A stretch of DNA of 64,000 nucleotides from Pholis gunnellus (lineage: Eukaryota > Chordata > Actinopteri > Perciformes > Pholidae). The notes under the pieces are model-generated. The model was not told the DNA's origin. It saw nothing but the letters and a program-made list of their open reading frames with translations, and did not search any database. Every line of letters begins with the position of its first letter. Position 1 is the first letter of the stretch. Location of the stretch: the NCBI GenBank assembly GCA_910591455.2, contig OU342809.1, positions 10,495,815-10,559,814 of the forward strand, in the 5' to 3' direction. Below, piece after piece: positions 36,764-49,400 of the stretch. The position numbers and the translations under genes are program-made.

Positions 36764-39700
36764 GGTGACGAGGTGGCGTTCAGTTGGAAATCTGGTTTCC
36801 CCGATGCAGTCAGGGTTCGTTGAGAGGGTCCCAGCTCTTCAACAGTGAATAATTGTTTCACATAATACAAGTTAGCGTGGTCTGACAACATCTATATTTT
36901 GAAATCAGTGGGAATAATACACTCCCTCATTGAGATTATTATGGTTATGTGCTGTATTTATGCAATATTACGAAACTAAAATATCTCAATATGCATGAGT
37001 ATGAGGCATGGGATCACTGCTGGAAACCTTTACTGTGGAACCAAACACACACTTTTCACAGGTTCCTGCCTGTAAAGGCTATTTGTAGTTTGTGAACTTT
37101 GACACTTTTGTGTCACAAGACATGTGCCATCCTAAGACATCAGGAAGCAATTAGGTGAACAGAAAGTTTAAAAAGGAGCCACTCATCCAACAAAACTAAA
37201 ACAGACTCAAATTCCTCAGTGATTAAGCAGTAGTAATTCAATTGAAGGCAAATAAATAAACACACAATCTCAGAGCTTAAGCTAAACCACTCCTGAAAGT
37301 TAACCAAAGTTGTTGCATTCAACAGCCTGCATACATGTCCAGCATAAATCCTTTCAACATACATTAAACGGGAAGAAGCATCTGTTTCTGCAACAAAGAG
37401 GAATGTTGAAAAAGCAAATTGAAGATAAAACCTGCAGAAGGTCCCAAAGCGCTCGTTCTTAACTGTTTAACCTACAAAAGAAAGAGCTCATGTGCTGTAG
37501 TTCCTTTTGGAGTCCATGTCTACTGAAAGCAAAGGACTCGAATGTTGTCGACAAAGTGGGTCCAAGTTAGTAGTGTCGTATTTAAAACTGTAGGAGGAGG
37601 AGGAGGCCATGTAGCCCTCTGTGCTGCAGAGAAAACCTGGACATGACTGGGGGTCTGCTGGAAAACATGGCATGGATTTCATGCAGAGGATAAGGCAGAG
37701 TATGTGTAAACCCAGCAGTGCAGTTTTCACTGGATCAATAGGTGGCTCACCACTAGATTTTAACATGCTCATTAGATTTTAGTGAATGTCAAGAGCACAA
37801 GTATTAATGGTGTCAACTCCCAGCTTTAAGAAAAAGGTCTTAACGATATAAATATACACTTTAGTTGCAGTTGGTCAGTCTTTTTACAGGCTGTAACTAC
37901 AGCCACATGCGCGCACATATTCACAATTAAAGCATCAGGACCACTTGGCTGAGACTGTAAAAATACTCGGTATAGACTACTGTTACAGTGTTTATATTTC
38001 CATCCCATCTATTCTAAGAAGTATCACGTCACTCTCTCCAAACTAAATCATGCCATCTCCACCAGACGCTCTAAACTCCCTTCTTACCTTTTTGCTGTTG
38101 GCTCTTTTATTTTACATCTCACTCAACCAATTTACACGATCATTTGCCAACCAAGAAAGGCAACATCCTCCGTTTGCATATGTAATTTCTCTCTTTACTC
38201 TAATTTCTCTACTGTAAAGGCAAAAATTGTTCAGGAAATGATTAGGCTATTATTATTATTTTGAATGGGATAAAAGCCACGGTACAGCCTATTAAGAGAT
38301 GTGGGCCCCTGGTAAACCTGCTAGAAGGCCGCTATTGAGGGTCTCTCTGATGAACACCACCCAGTATTCCATCATGGACATTACTGCTGAACCTGTGAGA
38401 CAACTGTATGATGTTGTGGGAGAATAACCCGTCATGTCAGGATTCAAAATTTGTGACAGAAAAGGATACAAAATATGAATGTGGAGTTTGAAAGTGTAGG
38501 GCATTGAACAGACAAGAAAGGTTTAATAAAAGACTTAGTTGCATTGTGGGAATTGTAGGACCTGGCATTTGTAAGGCTTGGCACATACCAGAGGTTAAAA
38601 ATCCCAACCACTCAAACCACAAGGCCACATAAGTCAGCAGTGACATTCAAAGCTTAGTAACAAATAAGAAGTTAAAAAAACATGAATTATTAATTATTTA
38701 ATGATCTGTTGTAGCCACAGGCTTATGTGAAATCTCTGAATAGTTGGGGAAAAAAACTATTTACTGACTTCTAATGCCACCTGTTGACATTTCAATTCAG
38801 CACTCATGTGCCACAATATTGTATGTTAATAGTTAAAGTATCTACATTTGGGGGATTTTCCAAACAAATATTGATATATGTGATTGTTTGACAATCAGGG
38901 TATATATACATATACAACCCTGCCACTCGGTAAAGTTTCCATTTCACCTACGGTTGTCTGCCTCACTCCGAGCTCAACTGTAGCATTTCACTAGTTGCAC
39001 CACTTGGTTGCGCTGAGGAGCCGTTTGTGTAACATCTGGCAACATGCCGGGGGTCAGAGCCACAAACCCTGGGAAAAGAAGTGCTTTGTCCATATAAGGC
39101 TGCAATCCATCCGCTTCCCTCTTCCTCCCCAGCTCCCTTCCTCTGTCTTTCTCAGACCTGAGGGATATTTACAGAGAGAGCGCCTCGGCCAGCCTGCCCT
39201 TCCTTATTAGGAGCGCAGCTTGTTGTCAGTACTTCTACCCTGCAGGACAGTGGTCCATCTTCTCTGCTCTCAGATGAGACAAACAGATAGATGACTGGTG
39301 TTAACTACACTTTAGTCCAAACGGACAAGAGCTCAAAACACAACGGGGACTCTCACAGCTCTTTACCCAGACGTCTACTGAGCACTCATCCAGCATGTAA
39401 TGACTCTCATTTCTCTCATGTCAGTAAAGCAAGTGATGAACTGTCCACCTGGGAGCATCAGCAGATTAATGTAACAGTCTGAACATACTGTAAATACATC
39501 TGTGATGCCCTGTTATGCTCACTGTGTTGCAGCTGTTCTGTTACTCTTTTTTTTTGTTCTTCTCCCCAGTGATGAAGGACATCTGGCTACCAACTGTCGG
39601 CAGGGACGATACAATGTGGGTGAAGCAGCTAAATCTGGCGACTCCATCGGTCACAACACATTACTAATACGCCGGGAATCAAAGTAGTATTCAGTGTGGT

Positions 39701-39825
39701 GGAGGGAAACACTGTTTAGGATACATCCTTGTCAAAGAGTAGTGTAATATTGAATCAACATGAGGCAAATATGATATTCACGTGTACACAATAACCAGGA
39801 AGTCGCTACAAACACACTTTTTTTT
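36764..39825. other. pgghg upstream region and intergenic spacer
   Basis: This roughly 3-kb stretch lies between the pgghg start and the likely ppp1r12c poly(A) site. It should hold the pgghg promoter and 5' UTR. A 94-codon minus-strand frame at 37772-37488 has no recognisable domain or splice partners and was not called. No IFITM-like (CD225) exon was found, although IFITM genes neighbour PGGHG in mammals. Otherwise I see only AT-rich spacer. Confidence 0.4.
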
Positions 39826-40980
39826 TTTATTAGGGTGCAGACGTCCATTCAATATATTAGAAAACCAACATGTGAAGAAAAGCTACATGGAATTTTACTT
39901 CAAAAGGGGGGTAATTATTCAAGACTAATATTTATACACATATAATATACATTACCATGCTCCACTGCAAGAGAAAAATTGACAATGAAAAACTATGAAA
40001 ATAATATCTTTATCAATGGTAATATTTAAAACCATCCGTAGCATAATAGGCTTTGAGCTGTGGGTAACTTCTCCCTCCACTCACAAGCAAGAGGGTGCTG
40101 CTCTGAAATAGGTCCGTCTGTCTGGAGGACGGGCGAAGCGTCGCACATCTTTTATTGCTTTGCAGAGAGTAAAGTGCTGTGGTCGACTGACCTGCTTCTG
40201 CGGTCATTTTTCTTAAGAGCATGAAGTGTGTCTGTGGTCACAAAAATAAAAATGGATGTGGGGAAGTGCATAGGTGGAGAGGTAGGTGGGTTCAAACACT
40301 TGCATGTGGAGACCAAACAACCCAACAGAGTTCTGTGGACTTCCCCCTTCATCAGGACGATGCTGAATGTAGAGACAGAGCCTGAAACGTGACTAAAAAG
40401 AACTACAACAAAACCTTTACTGCTTGACAACACGTTAGATTTGAACTGTGAGTAGGGTAAATTCGTGAATTTGTGACGTGAGTGTGTTCACAAAAAAAAT
40501 AAATACTAAGTGGGAGCTTTAAGGCCAAAGCTGCCTTGTGCGCTCGTGGAATGTGCATGGAGGAAGTATGTGATGCACGCATAGGAATGTGTGTGCACGT
40601 TAGTGTTCCCCTGATGCACAGTCGTAGTGGATGTGTTGCACCAGCCGTGGGCATTGTGGCTGTTGTTGCTGCTCATGTTGCTGCTGTGGGAGCCTCTGAC
40701 CAACGCCACAGGCCTTCATGCTGCAGGTCTTCCTGTGACAAATGGACTGTAAAGGCACACAAAAGCCACTCCAGCTGTTCTCATAGAGGCATCACAATCC
40801 AAGTCAAACTGTGGTGTTCATGTACAGAGGACATTCTGCTGCTTCTCTCCCTCTCTCTCTCCCTCTCTCTCTCTCTTTGGCACTTGGAGGAATGTGTGGA
40901 AGCAGGGAGGGATGGATGGATGGAGGGAGGGGGAGGGGGGGGGTTCCCTGCTCTTCGTGTCTCTCTCTCTCTCTCCCCGT
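39826..40980 (-). other. ppp1r12c: Probable ppp1r12c 3' UTR
   Basis: The sequence follows the ppp1r12c stop codon. TTTATT at 39826-39831 (AATAAA on the minus strand) about 1.15 kb downstream is a plausible poly(A) signal. The UTR includes a CT/GA-rich tract (40845-40975). Open frames here are low complexity and were rejected as genes. Confidence 0.45.
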
Positions 40981-43900
40981 CTATTTGGAGAGTTTGCTGA
41001 TGACACGGATCAGTGCTCCATTTTCATCTTTAAGACGCTGGTTGTCTGCTCTCAAATCAACCAGAACCTGGTGGTAAAAAAAAAAATGATGTTTGGATTA
41101 AAACAAAATATAAAACCAGTTTGATGATTTTATTGCTTGTTTTCATATTACTGGATTATGAGATATTGGATGTTAGGATTATATATTACAGGCAGTTTCC
41201 ATTGTAGACCGTTTGACAATTTATTCATATCAATGCAATAAATATTACTAACAAAACTGTCACCATAAAGTTTAAAAAGGAGGCCGGATACCTAATTCAT
41301 GTAAGTGGACGACAGATCAGTTGGTTAAAAACAAACAGCCTAAAAGAGGAGGAGCTAAAAAAGGAAGGTGTCAGAGAACTAGAAATAACAGCACAGAATT
41401 TATACATTTTATTTAGAATAAATCTGTATTAATCCAAATATTTTTTGCATTCTAACATTTTTACATTTTAACAAATAGTTTGACATTGTGGAAAATATTT
41501 TCATCTGCTTTGTTGCTGAGAGTTAGATGAGAAGATCTATACAACTAATTTCTGTACGGTAAATATGTAGTGAATATGAATACCCAGGTGTGACTGACTG
41601 CTCCCTCTCATATTGGAGGCCTGATAAACTATCTTGCAACCAGCAGAGACTTTAGTCAGGAGACTGAAGTTACCTTTAGACAGAGCCAGACGAGCTGTCT
41701 CCCCTTAATTCAAGTCTTTATGCTAAACTAAGCTGAGCTAGGCAGCTGCCGGCCAAGTGGAATCAATAGCATATTTCCCAAAATACTGAAATATTCCTTT
41801 AAAGAAAAGGACTTTACCTATTCATTCTGTATTACTGGAGACGTCAGACAATTATGAGACAAAATTGTGAGAGCGCAGAGATCAGATGGGTTCGAGGTAG
41901 TTGTTCGGTAGACAAACAGAAACATCCATTAATGTGGAAAACAGCCAAATCAATGACATGTAACAGAATTCAATTACAACACCGCCTGAACAAAGGTTGA
42001 GAGAAGGTGCACGTGTCAAACATCTCTACAGTGTACCTCCACAACACTGCTGCCTGCACAAGCTAAAGCCAAGCTCATCAAGCAGAAGCGTGCAAAGTGT
42101 CTGCGGCCATGAGAAACACTCGTCTCCTCACCTTTAGCTCTTCCTCCAGCTCTGCCATTCGCCGCTCCAACATCCTCCGGTCCTGATGCCAGGGAAACGT
42201 GAGGGAGAGTGGTGGTGGTGGTGGTGGTGGGGGGGGGGGGGGGGGGGGCACAAAGGAGGTGACGTAGAGAGGAAGGAGGACCACAGAATGGGAGTGAAAG
42301 AGGGTGAGAAAGTGGTTCAAGTGGGGAGAAGAGAGGAGAGAGCGTCAACAGATAGCAGGGGTGGCAGTCGTGAGGCAGTCAAAGCAACTCAGTAAAGTGC
42401 AGATCTCCGCCAGGTATGTCTGCAACGACCACTGCTGTTCCGTGTGATTGAATGATTACAAACCCACAATTGGCTAACACCCCGTCCCCGTCCCGTCCCC
42501 GTCTAGACACCAATGGCCTGCCATAAAACACACTTCATGCAAAACTGCCCACGTAGCAGCGGCTCAGGTACAGCAGTGTGTACCAGTAGTTGTGTCAGTA
42601 GTTAGCCAAACACACCGCACAGAAAAATAAGAGTGAGCCAACTTACAACCAGTAATGTACGCAACCAACGGTTTGTAAAGAGTTGTAAAACACACTTCAT
42701 TCAAACAAGCGGCGATGTATGCAAGCAAATGGCTCGAAGTCGTTGTATAATACACTTCACAACATCTTGAATTGAACTCACCAAGCTGCCTGCCCGCGTA
42801 GCAGCGGCTGATTTTTGGTCATGTACTCAGTAGTATGCGTCTAGCTAGTTCCATAAGCTGTTAGCAGTTAGCCAAACACGTCGTCAAAACAATAAAAGTG
42901 AGCCGCAGAGCAGCGGCTGAGACGTACGCAGCAGTGTGTGCACTGGTAGTTCCATGAGCTGTTAGCCAAACACACTGCAAACTGTCATTCCCCCCCCCAC
43001 ACACACTGTTAGCACAGAGTGGCAGATGTCGGCGATGCACTCAGCTGTGTTATCACTAGTGGCCCCAATCGTGGCTGGTTAATAGTAGTGAGTGAAGAGT
43101 CAGCAGGCAGTCAATGGCCGTGTCAAACAATGAATAAAAAGCGTGAGTCACCGCAACCACATGCGGCCTTAACTGGCCTCCAAAATACCACGCAGTTTGC
43201 TAGTGGGGAATGCGAGATTAGCTGTGGACGGACACAGAGGTGCACACTCCTGGCGGAGATAACAACAGGTAACACCATCAGTAGGGATGCATTACCTTTC
43301 TCTCCAGGTCCAGCAAGGCTGAACAGTCAGTGAAGCGCTCCTGTCTCTGTTGGATACAACAAATCAACAACATTAACATCATCATCACCACAACAGTAGG
43401 ATGTCCCTTTGCTAATTCATATTTACGATTAAAGCAAGACACCAACCACTACGTCCACAGGGACAGGACGATGGTGAAGGGTAAAACATGGTGTAACATT
43501 AGCACAAGGGGTCATTAAGTTGCCAAAAGTCAGTTCCACAGCATTAGTTCTGTTCGCCAACACTGGCTAACTTCAGCCACCATCAGCTACTGGTCATACC
43601 GGACCAAGTAATGCTATAGAGGCAGAGCCCCTGAGTGCACAGATGAAAGCAAAGCTGCATTTTATTGCTAAAGCATTTCACTTTTCATTTGTGAGAGGAT
43701 GACTAGCTTTCTTTTAAAAGATGTCACACAATAGAGATTAAACCAAGATCAAAATCTTGAGCCAAACTAGAATTACTGCCTCACGGTTCATTTCTGTACG
43801 GTAAATAAGAGTCTTTGAGTCAAAGTTTTGTGCAAAATTTGAAGAAATTCCCTCGATTCCTTCGAGAGATATTGCGTTCACAAGAATGGTATGACGTGCG

Positions 43901-44754
43901 TACGGACACACAACCCGGAAACATTATAGGGCCACGGCTGTTGTTGCTGGCACAGAGAAAGATATGTTTTTGTTTGTTTCCATCTTCAAAAAAAAGTATT
44001 TGGGATAAACAAACTAAGGTTTGAGGAGTCAGCATGACAAGTGATAGCCACCATAACTGAAAAAAGAAACTGGAATTCTAAGAAAAAGGGATGTCGATAC
44101 CGGTCTTTAACAACACTGTTATATAACCTGCTGATTACTGGTTCTACCACTTTATGACTTTGCATGCGGAAGATTACAATAACAGTTTGTGTTAGGATTA
44201 GGCTGGTAGCAGTTATGATTAGGACAAGTTTCCAGGAAAGGAATGTAAGTCAATGTGCCCAAAGGTCATGAAAACACAGCTGTGTGTGTGTGTGTGTGTG
44301 TTGTCACCTGTGTGGCCTTTTCCAGATCCAACCTGGTCTGACTGATAATCCTCTGGGTGTCCTGCAGTTGAGACTGGAGTTGACCATTTTCTCTGGAGAC
44401 ATCCTCGAACAACTGACACACAAACACACAGAGCAGTAAATAAGTGGGACAAACAAGAAAAAACTATTTTTCTGATTTTTGAATTTTCTCAGTATCAGTT
44501 CTGTCTGCTGACCTTCTTAAAGTCCTTGCTGTCAGAGCCTCCTCCCTGGGTGTAGTCGTTAAAGGACCTGAGTAGATGAGCAGAGATAAGAGACGTCATT
44601 CAAGACTTTGCTGACAGACTGAAGATAAGAGGGCAAATAAAACAGGCCAAAGGCTGAATTCATACCTGGAACTCAAGTGTTGGTTAGTCTGTAAACAGAG
44701 AGGACAAGAAAACAAGTTACGTCTTAGGTTACAGTCCACTGAAACCAAAAATAA

Positions 44755-44796
<42 letters not shown>

Positions 44797-46125
44797 GTGG
44801 ATCCAGCCCACTGCCTGAGAACTCTTCCTCTCCACTGGGATCATTGTCATCACTCTGCAGATGACACAAACAACACAATGTGTTCTTATGAAATACTGAA
44901 TTCACGTTACATCATTAATGTTTTATGTTTTTATTCCTGCATTCATTTTCCAGATGAAACGATGTTTGTGTTGTTTACCTCCCCGGTCCTCTGTGCCTTC
45001 CTTCTGGCCCGAGCTTGTCTCCTCTCCCTGCGTTCCCTGGCCCATCGCTCTGTCTCGCTCTCCCCTGTGCTGGCCTCCACATCTGGAATGAAGCCAGACA
45101 GCAGTCGTTTAAGAGCAAATCAAATGTTCCAACAACACCCACATTGTCAAGCTCTACGTTTTTTTTTGTTAGAAATGGGAAGTGGTGATGTGTACCTCTC
45201 CTGTCAGACGTCTGAGGGCGGGGAGTGCCAGCGGGCTGTGTGAGGCCCAGCAAGTCAGACTTCTGCAGACTGGCAATTCGAGACCTCCAGCTCACTTCCT
45301 GTAAACACAGTAGCCCCTGCTATGTGATGTCACATGACATTATATAAGCGTAGCCAATGCAGGCCTATAACTCTGATATATGGCTCTCACCCCCTCCTCT
45401 CCCTTCTTCGCTTTTGCCTCCTTCTCTTTCTCCTTCTCCTTCTCCTCCTCCTCGTCCTTCTTTTCTCTCCTTTTGTTGTCAGTCATCGTCTTCTCTGCCT
45501 CCTGCAGATCTGTTAGCGTCACCCCCTTGATTTAAAAAAAAGAAAAAGAGAGAGAACACCGTCTTATGTACCCGACTGACAAATACAAGTACTTCTGTGA
45601 ACATCTGAACGTATGAGGCTTGTACCTGAGTGGAGCGGCGGGACTGCCGTGCATGTCTGGAGCGAGCCTTCCTCTGTGCCTCCGCTTCCTCGTCCCGCAC
45701 TGGCGTCAGATATGACCTACGCAAGGCACACACTTTTAGATTGAACGCAGCACCACAATTTACAAAAACATGAGCCCTTGGTCATCCACAAAAACACAGC
45801 CTCGACCCACTTGCGCCTCTGCTTGGCCTCCTGCTCTCCTGTGCTCGTGCTCCGAGAGTTGGAGGAGGTGGTGACAGCAGAGCGATCCTTCTTTTCGGTC
45901 TGTTCCTGAGAAAGTCTTATGGAGAGAGGGGTAAGAGGTGACTAACAGATCTTTCAGACAAGGGAGGAAAATTAATGTAAAAATGAAATACCTCTGGGAC
46001 GAGACACTATTAAGGCGGCTGAGTCCGGTGCTCGCTGAGGTCACGGTGGGGTCATCCAGTCTCTTTCCATAAGATGAGCTGAAAAACAAGGCAAAGTCCA
46101 TCGGAAACAAAGACATCTCTCACAG

Positions 46126-46173
<48 letters not shown>

Positions 46174-46391
46174 ACACACACACGTTAGTATTCACTGCTG
46201 GGGGAATGTAATAAGCTGTGACACAGCAAAATCACACGCAAACAGGGGAGCAAACAAATACAAGACAGGCAGTGAGCAGCATGACTGACCTGTGAAGCAA
46301 AGAGGGGGTGGAACTAGTGAAATCATTCCCTGATTGACTATGAAGGCGCCGGGTGTAAGAGGAGCTACGACTTAGCCAACTGAGAGAGCGA

Positions 46392-46449
<58 letters not shown>

Positions 46450-49400
46450 GTGACAAGGGCACATATGCAGTGACTTCAGAAACACAGACTTCTGGTTTCA
46501 CAAGTGCGGAGGCATTCGAAAGCACCGGCCCACCTGTTGGAGTTGTCAGGGCTGCTGTCTGGAATACTGAAGAGTCTCCGTGTCGGGATGGGCGGTACCC
46601 GAGCGAGCCTCGGCTCCTGAGGACAAGGGGGGGGGGGGGGGGGATATGGGTTCATCAGTAAATTTTATGCGACTCAGCGAATGGAAGCTGTGAAAGAAGC
46701 CTTTATTTCACGTTAGATCTAGAAAACAACAACTGGTTTCATGGGTGTATAAGTCATTGAATCATGCGAGTAGCTGTGGCGACTAGCTGTGGCGAGTAGC
46801 TGTGGCGTGTACCTTGGCGTCGGCCTCAGAGCTGAGGCGGGGGCTGGAGGCAGAGCGGGTCATGCCCAGGACAGTCTCCAGAGGTCTGCTGGGGTCCTGG
46901 CTGGTGTCAGACAGTCCAGCTGAGCCCAGAGTCACCGAGCTGCCCGCCTTCCTCAGAGACGTTCTCCAGGAGCCCGGGGCCTCGGGGGCTGGGGGCTTGC
47001 CCGGGTCCGGCTACAGAGCCAGCAGAGGTCATCATCTCTATTGTTCAGTATTGTTGTCGTGCAGCTAAAGCACACACTGGATGTTTTCCTACAATATCTC
47101 TGTATATTACCTTTTTCACTTGGCTGGCTGCAGTACTCGTTGGCATGGAGGTAGGAAGCAGGCTGGTGGTGTTGCGTTTGTTGTTCAAGTTGTTAATGAT
47201 CTCTCTGTTTTTGGCTTTCTCTGCAAAGGTCAGCAATAGATAAACATGTCAGTCCCTAACTTATCTCTTAAATATTATTAGTAATCACAACCCAAACTCC
47301 CTTCAAGATACAGGCAAGAGCAGCTCCTCTCACCCGACTCTGCGTCGCTCTCCGACTCGCTGTCCTCCTCCGAGCTGGAGCTGCTGGAGGCCTTCCCCTG
47401 GCTCTGAGGCTGGCTCGGTCCCGTCTGACCTTCCTCCTCCTCGTCCTCGGCCGGGCTGCTCTGCAGGGCGGGAGGCGGGTGCTTCTCCCGCTCGTGGAGG
47501 CAGATCTTCTCCTTACTGCTCATACGAGAGATAGAAGTCCTGCAGGGGCGGGGCCAAGGTGGGGTGGAACAACAGGTGGCATGCAGGGAGCTGATCAGTG
47601 AGGGCAATCATTCCACATGCAGCCAATTAGAGCGAGCATGCGCTGATCAACACGCCAGTGGGTGAAACAGTGGGTCACTTCCTGTGATGTGCCGTGTAGA
47701 GTGCTGCCGTCTTGTCACTACATCACTTAAACCTACAGCTTTTTACTCCATTTTCTACAATCTTTCCTCAATGTATGCAAACTTTGCAGCATCTACACAC
47801 AGGTGTGTCGCAGCTAGAGCTGCTCCCTCTCCGTCGTTTAGTCGTTTGGTCTTAATTGGGTAAGATTTCTTAAATCGATTAGTCAATTTTCAATATTTCT
47901 TTTCATGCTCAATGAGTTTATGAACACAACGTATAAAGTGGTGCTTTTTTATCCGACCTATTAAATCACCTAATTGATTAGTCAACCAAATTGAATGTGT
48001 TTGTCGACAAAAAAATTATATTTCAAGGAAAGCCAGAGTCGCAAATGACCATATGCTGTTTATTGCAAAGTATAAGTTTTGCACTAATTAGTGTATTATT
48101 TTGGCTTTCAGTGTGCAAGAAATTCACATGTATTGTGCTTAACGCTCTAAACTACTGCCAATATAAAATGAGGTAACTCAACGGCAGTGAGCATTGTGTA
48201 GAAGTATCTTCATTTGTCACGTCATGTAATTTGCTGGATTAGTCAAAAAATTACTGTCTTGTAATTTAAATCTTAAAACAGTTTTGCAACGGATTCTCCA
48301 GACAATTCGATGCATAATGATAGATTACACGTACCGTATCCATATTGCAAACCTTGAAGAGCTATAAATGCTCTTTCAAAATACATTAGTTTATTTATAA
48401 TTTGATTTCCTTTTATTTGTTTTTTTTCTTCCTTTTATCATTATTCTTTGTGACGGCAGAGATGCATCAGCCAGAGTTGATTACTGTTTTCTGTGTCTGT
48501 TGCAGTGTAGGACAAAAGTATCCATTAAAAACATGTTGAACTTTGGGTATTTATTTATATATACGTTTTTCCCTAAACTAACATTGAGTATTCAGTATGA
48601 AACTGGGACACATTGTGTCGCTGCCTGCTACATCTACCCAGTGTAATGTCAGTGGATAGATGCAACGAGGTTCAAAGGAATGCTGGGACTGTTAACATCA
48701 TACCTGCATGCAGACTACTGCTACTGGGATTACTGGGATTCAGCTGAGGAACAGCGTAGCGTGTGCCCACACACACACACACACACGCACACGCACACAC
48801 ACACACATGCCCACACACTGGCACTGACCTGCGTGGACGAACTGGTACCATGGAGATTTGCGGGCTGGTCTCAATAACAGGAGTCTGTTTCTCTTTCTCG
48901 CTGCGTAACTGAAGAGAAATAATAAACACGTATAAACACAGAGAACATTTGCCGCTGTAAAACTATCAATCATATCAGGTTTATCTAACTTAGTGAGATA
49001 GTTGTGGAGTTTCTGGGGAAGGCAGACTCACTGCGTTCTGCTTCTTCTGCAGCTCCTCCAGAGCGTCCGCGAGGTTCTCATCGGCAACATCTAGAGGTGT
49101 TTGGCCCTACAAGGACATTCCCAGGGCATCATTAGTCACGCCGCAAATAAAGGCGTCAATTTATACAACAGCTTAAGCGGAGCAAAGGTTGTTTGTCTCG
49201 GCGCTCACCACGATGTTGACGGCGCCCATATCGCACATGTTGTCAGCCAGCAGGGAGCACACCTCCTCCTGCCCCCAGTGAGCTCCTGCATGCAGAGGCG
49301 TCCACCCGTCGATGTCCCTGCTGTCCACGTCCATCGCGCACTGTAACAGCACCCTGGGGAGAAGATGAGGAATATGCAGGAGGAGAGGCTTTTGGATGAA

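Noticed and set aside
37488..37772. 94-codon minus-strand frame between pgghg and ppp1r12c
   Set aside because: No recognisable domain, no splice partners and no codon-like bias; probably chance.
42016..42348. Pro/Thr-rich minus-strand frames near 42.2 kb
   Set aside because: Created by the GGT/poly-G simple repeat; the real feature there is the 51-nt ppp1r12c exon 42182-42132.
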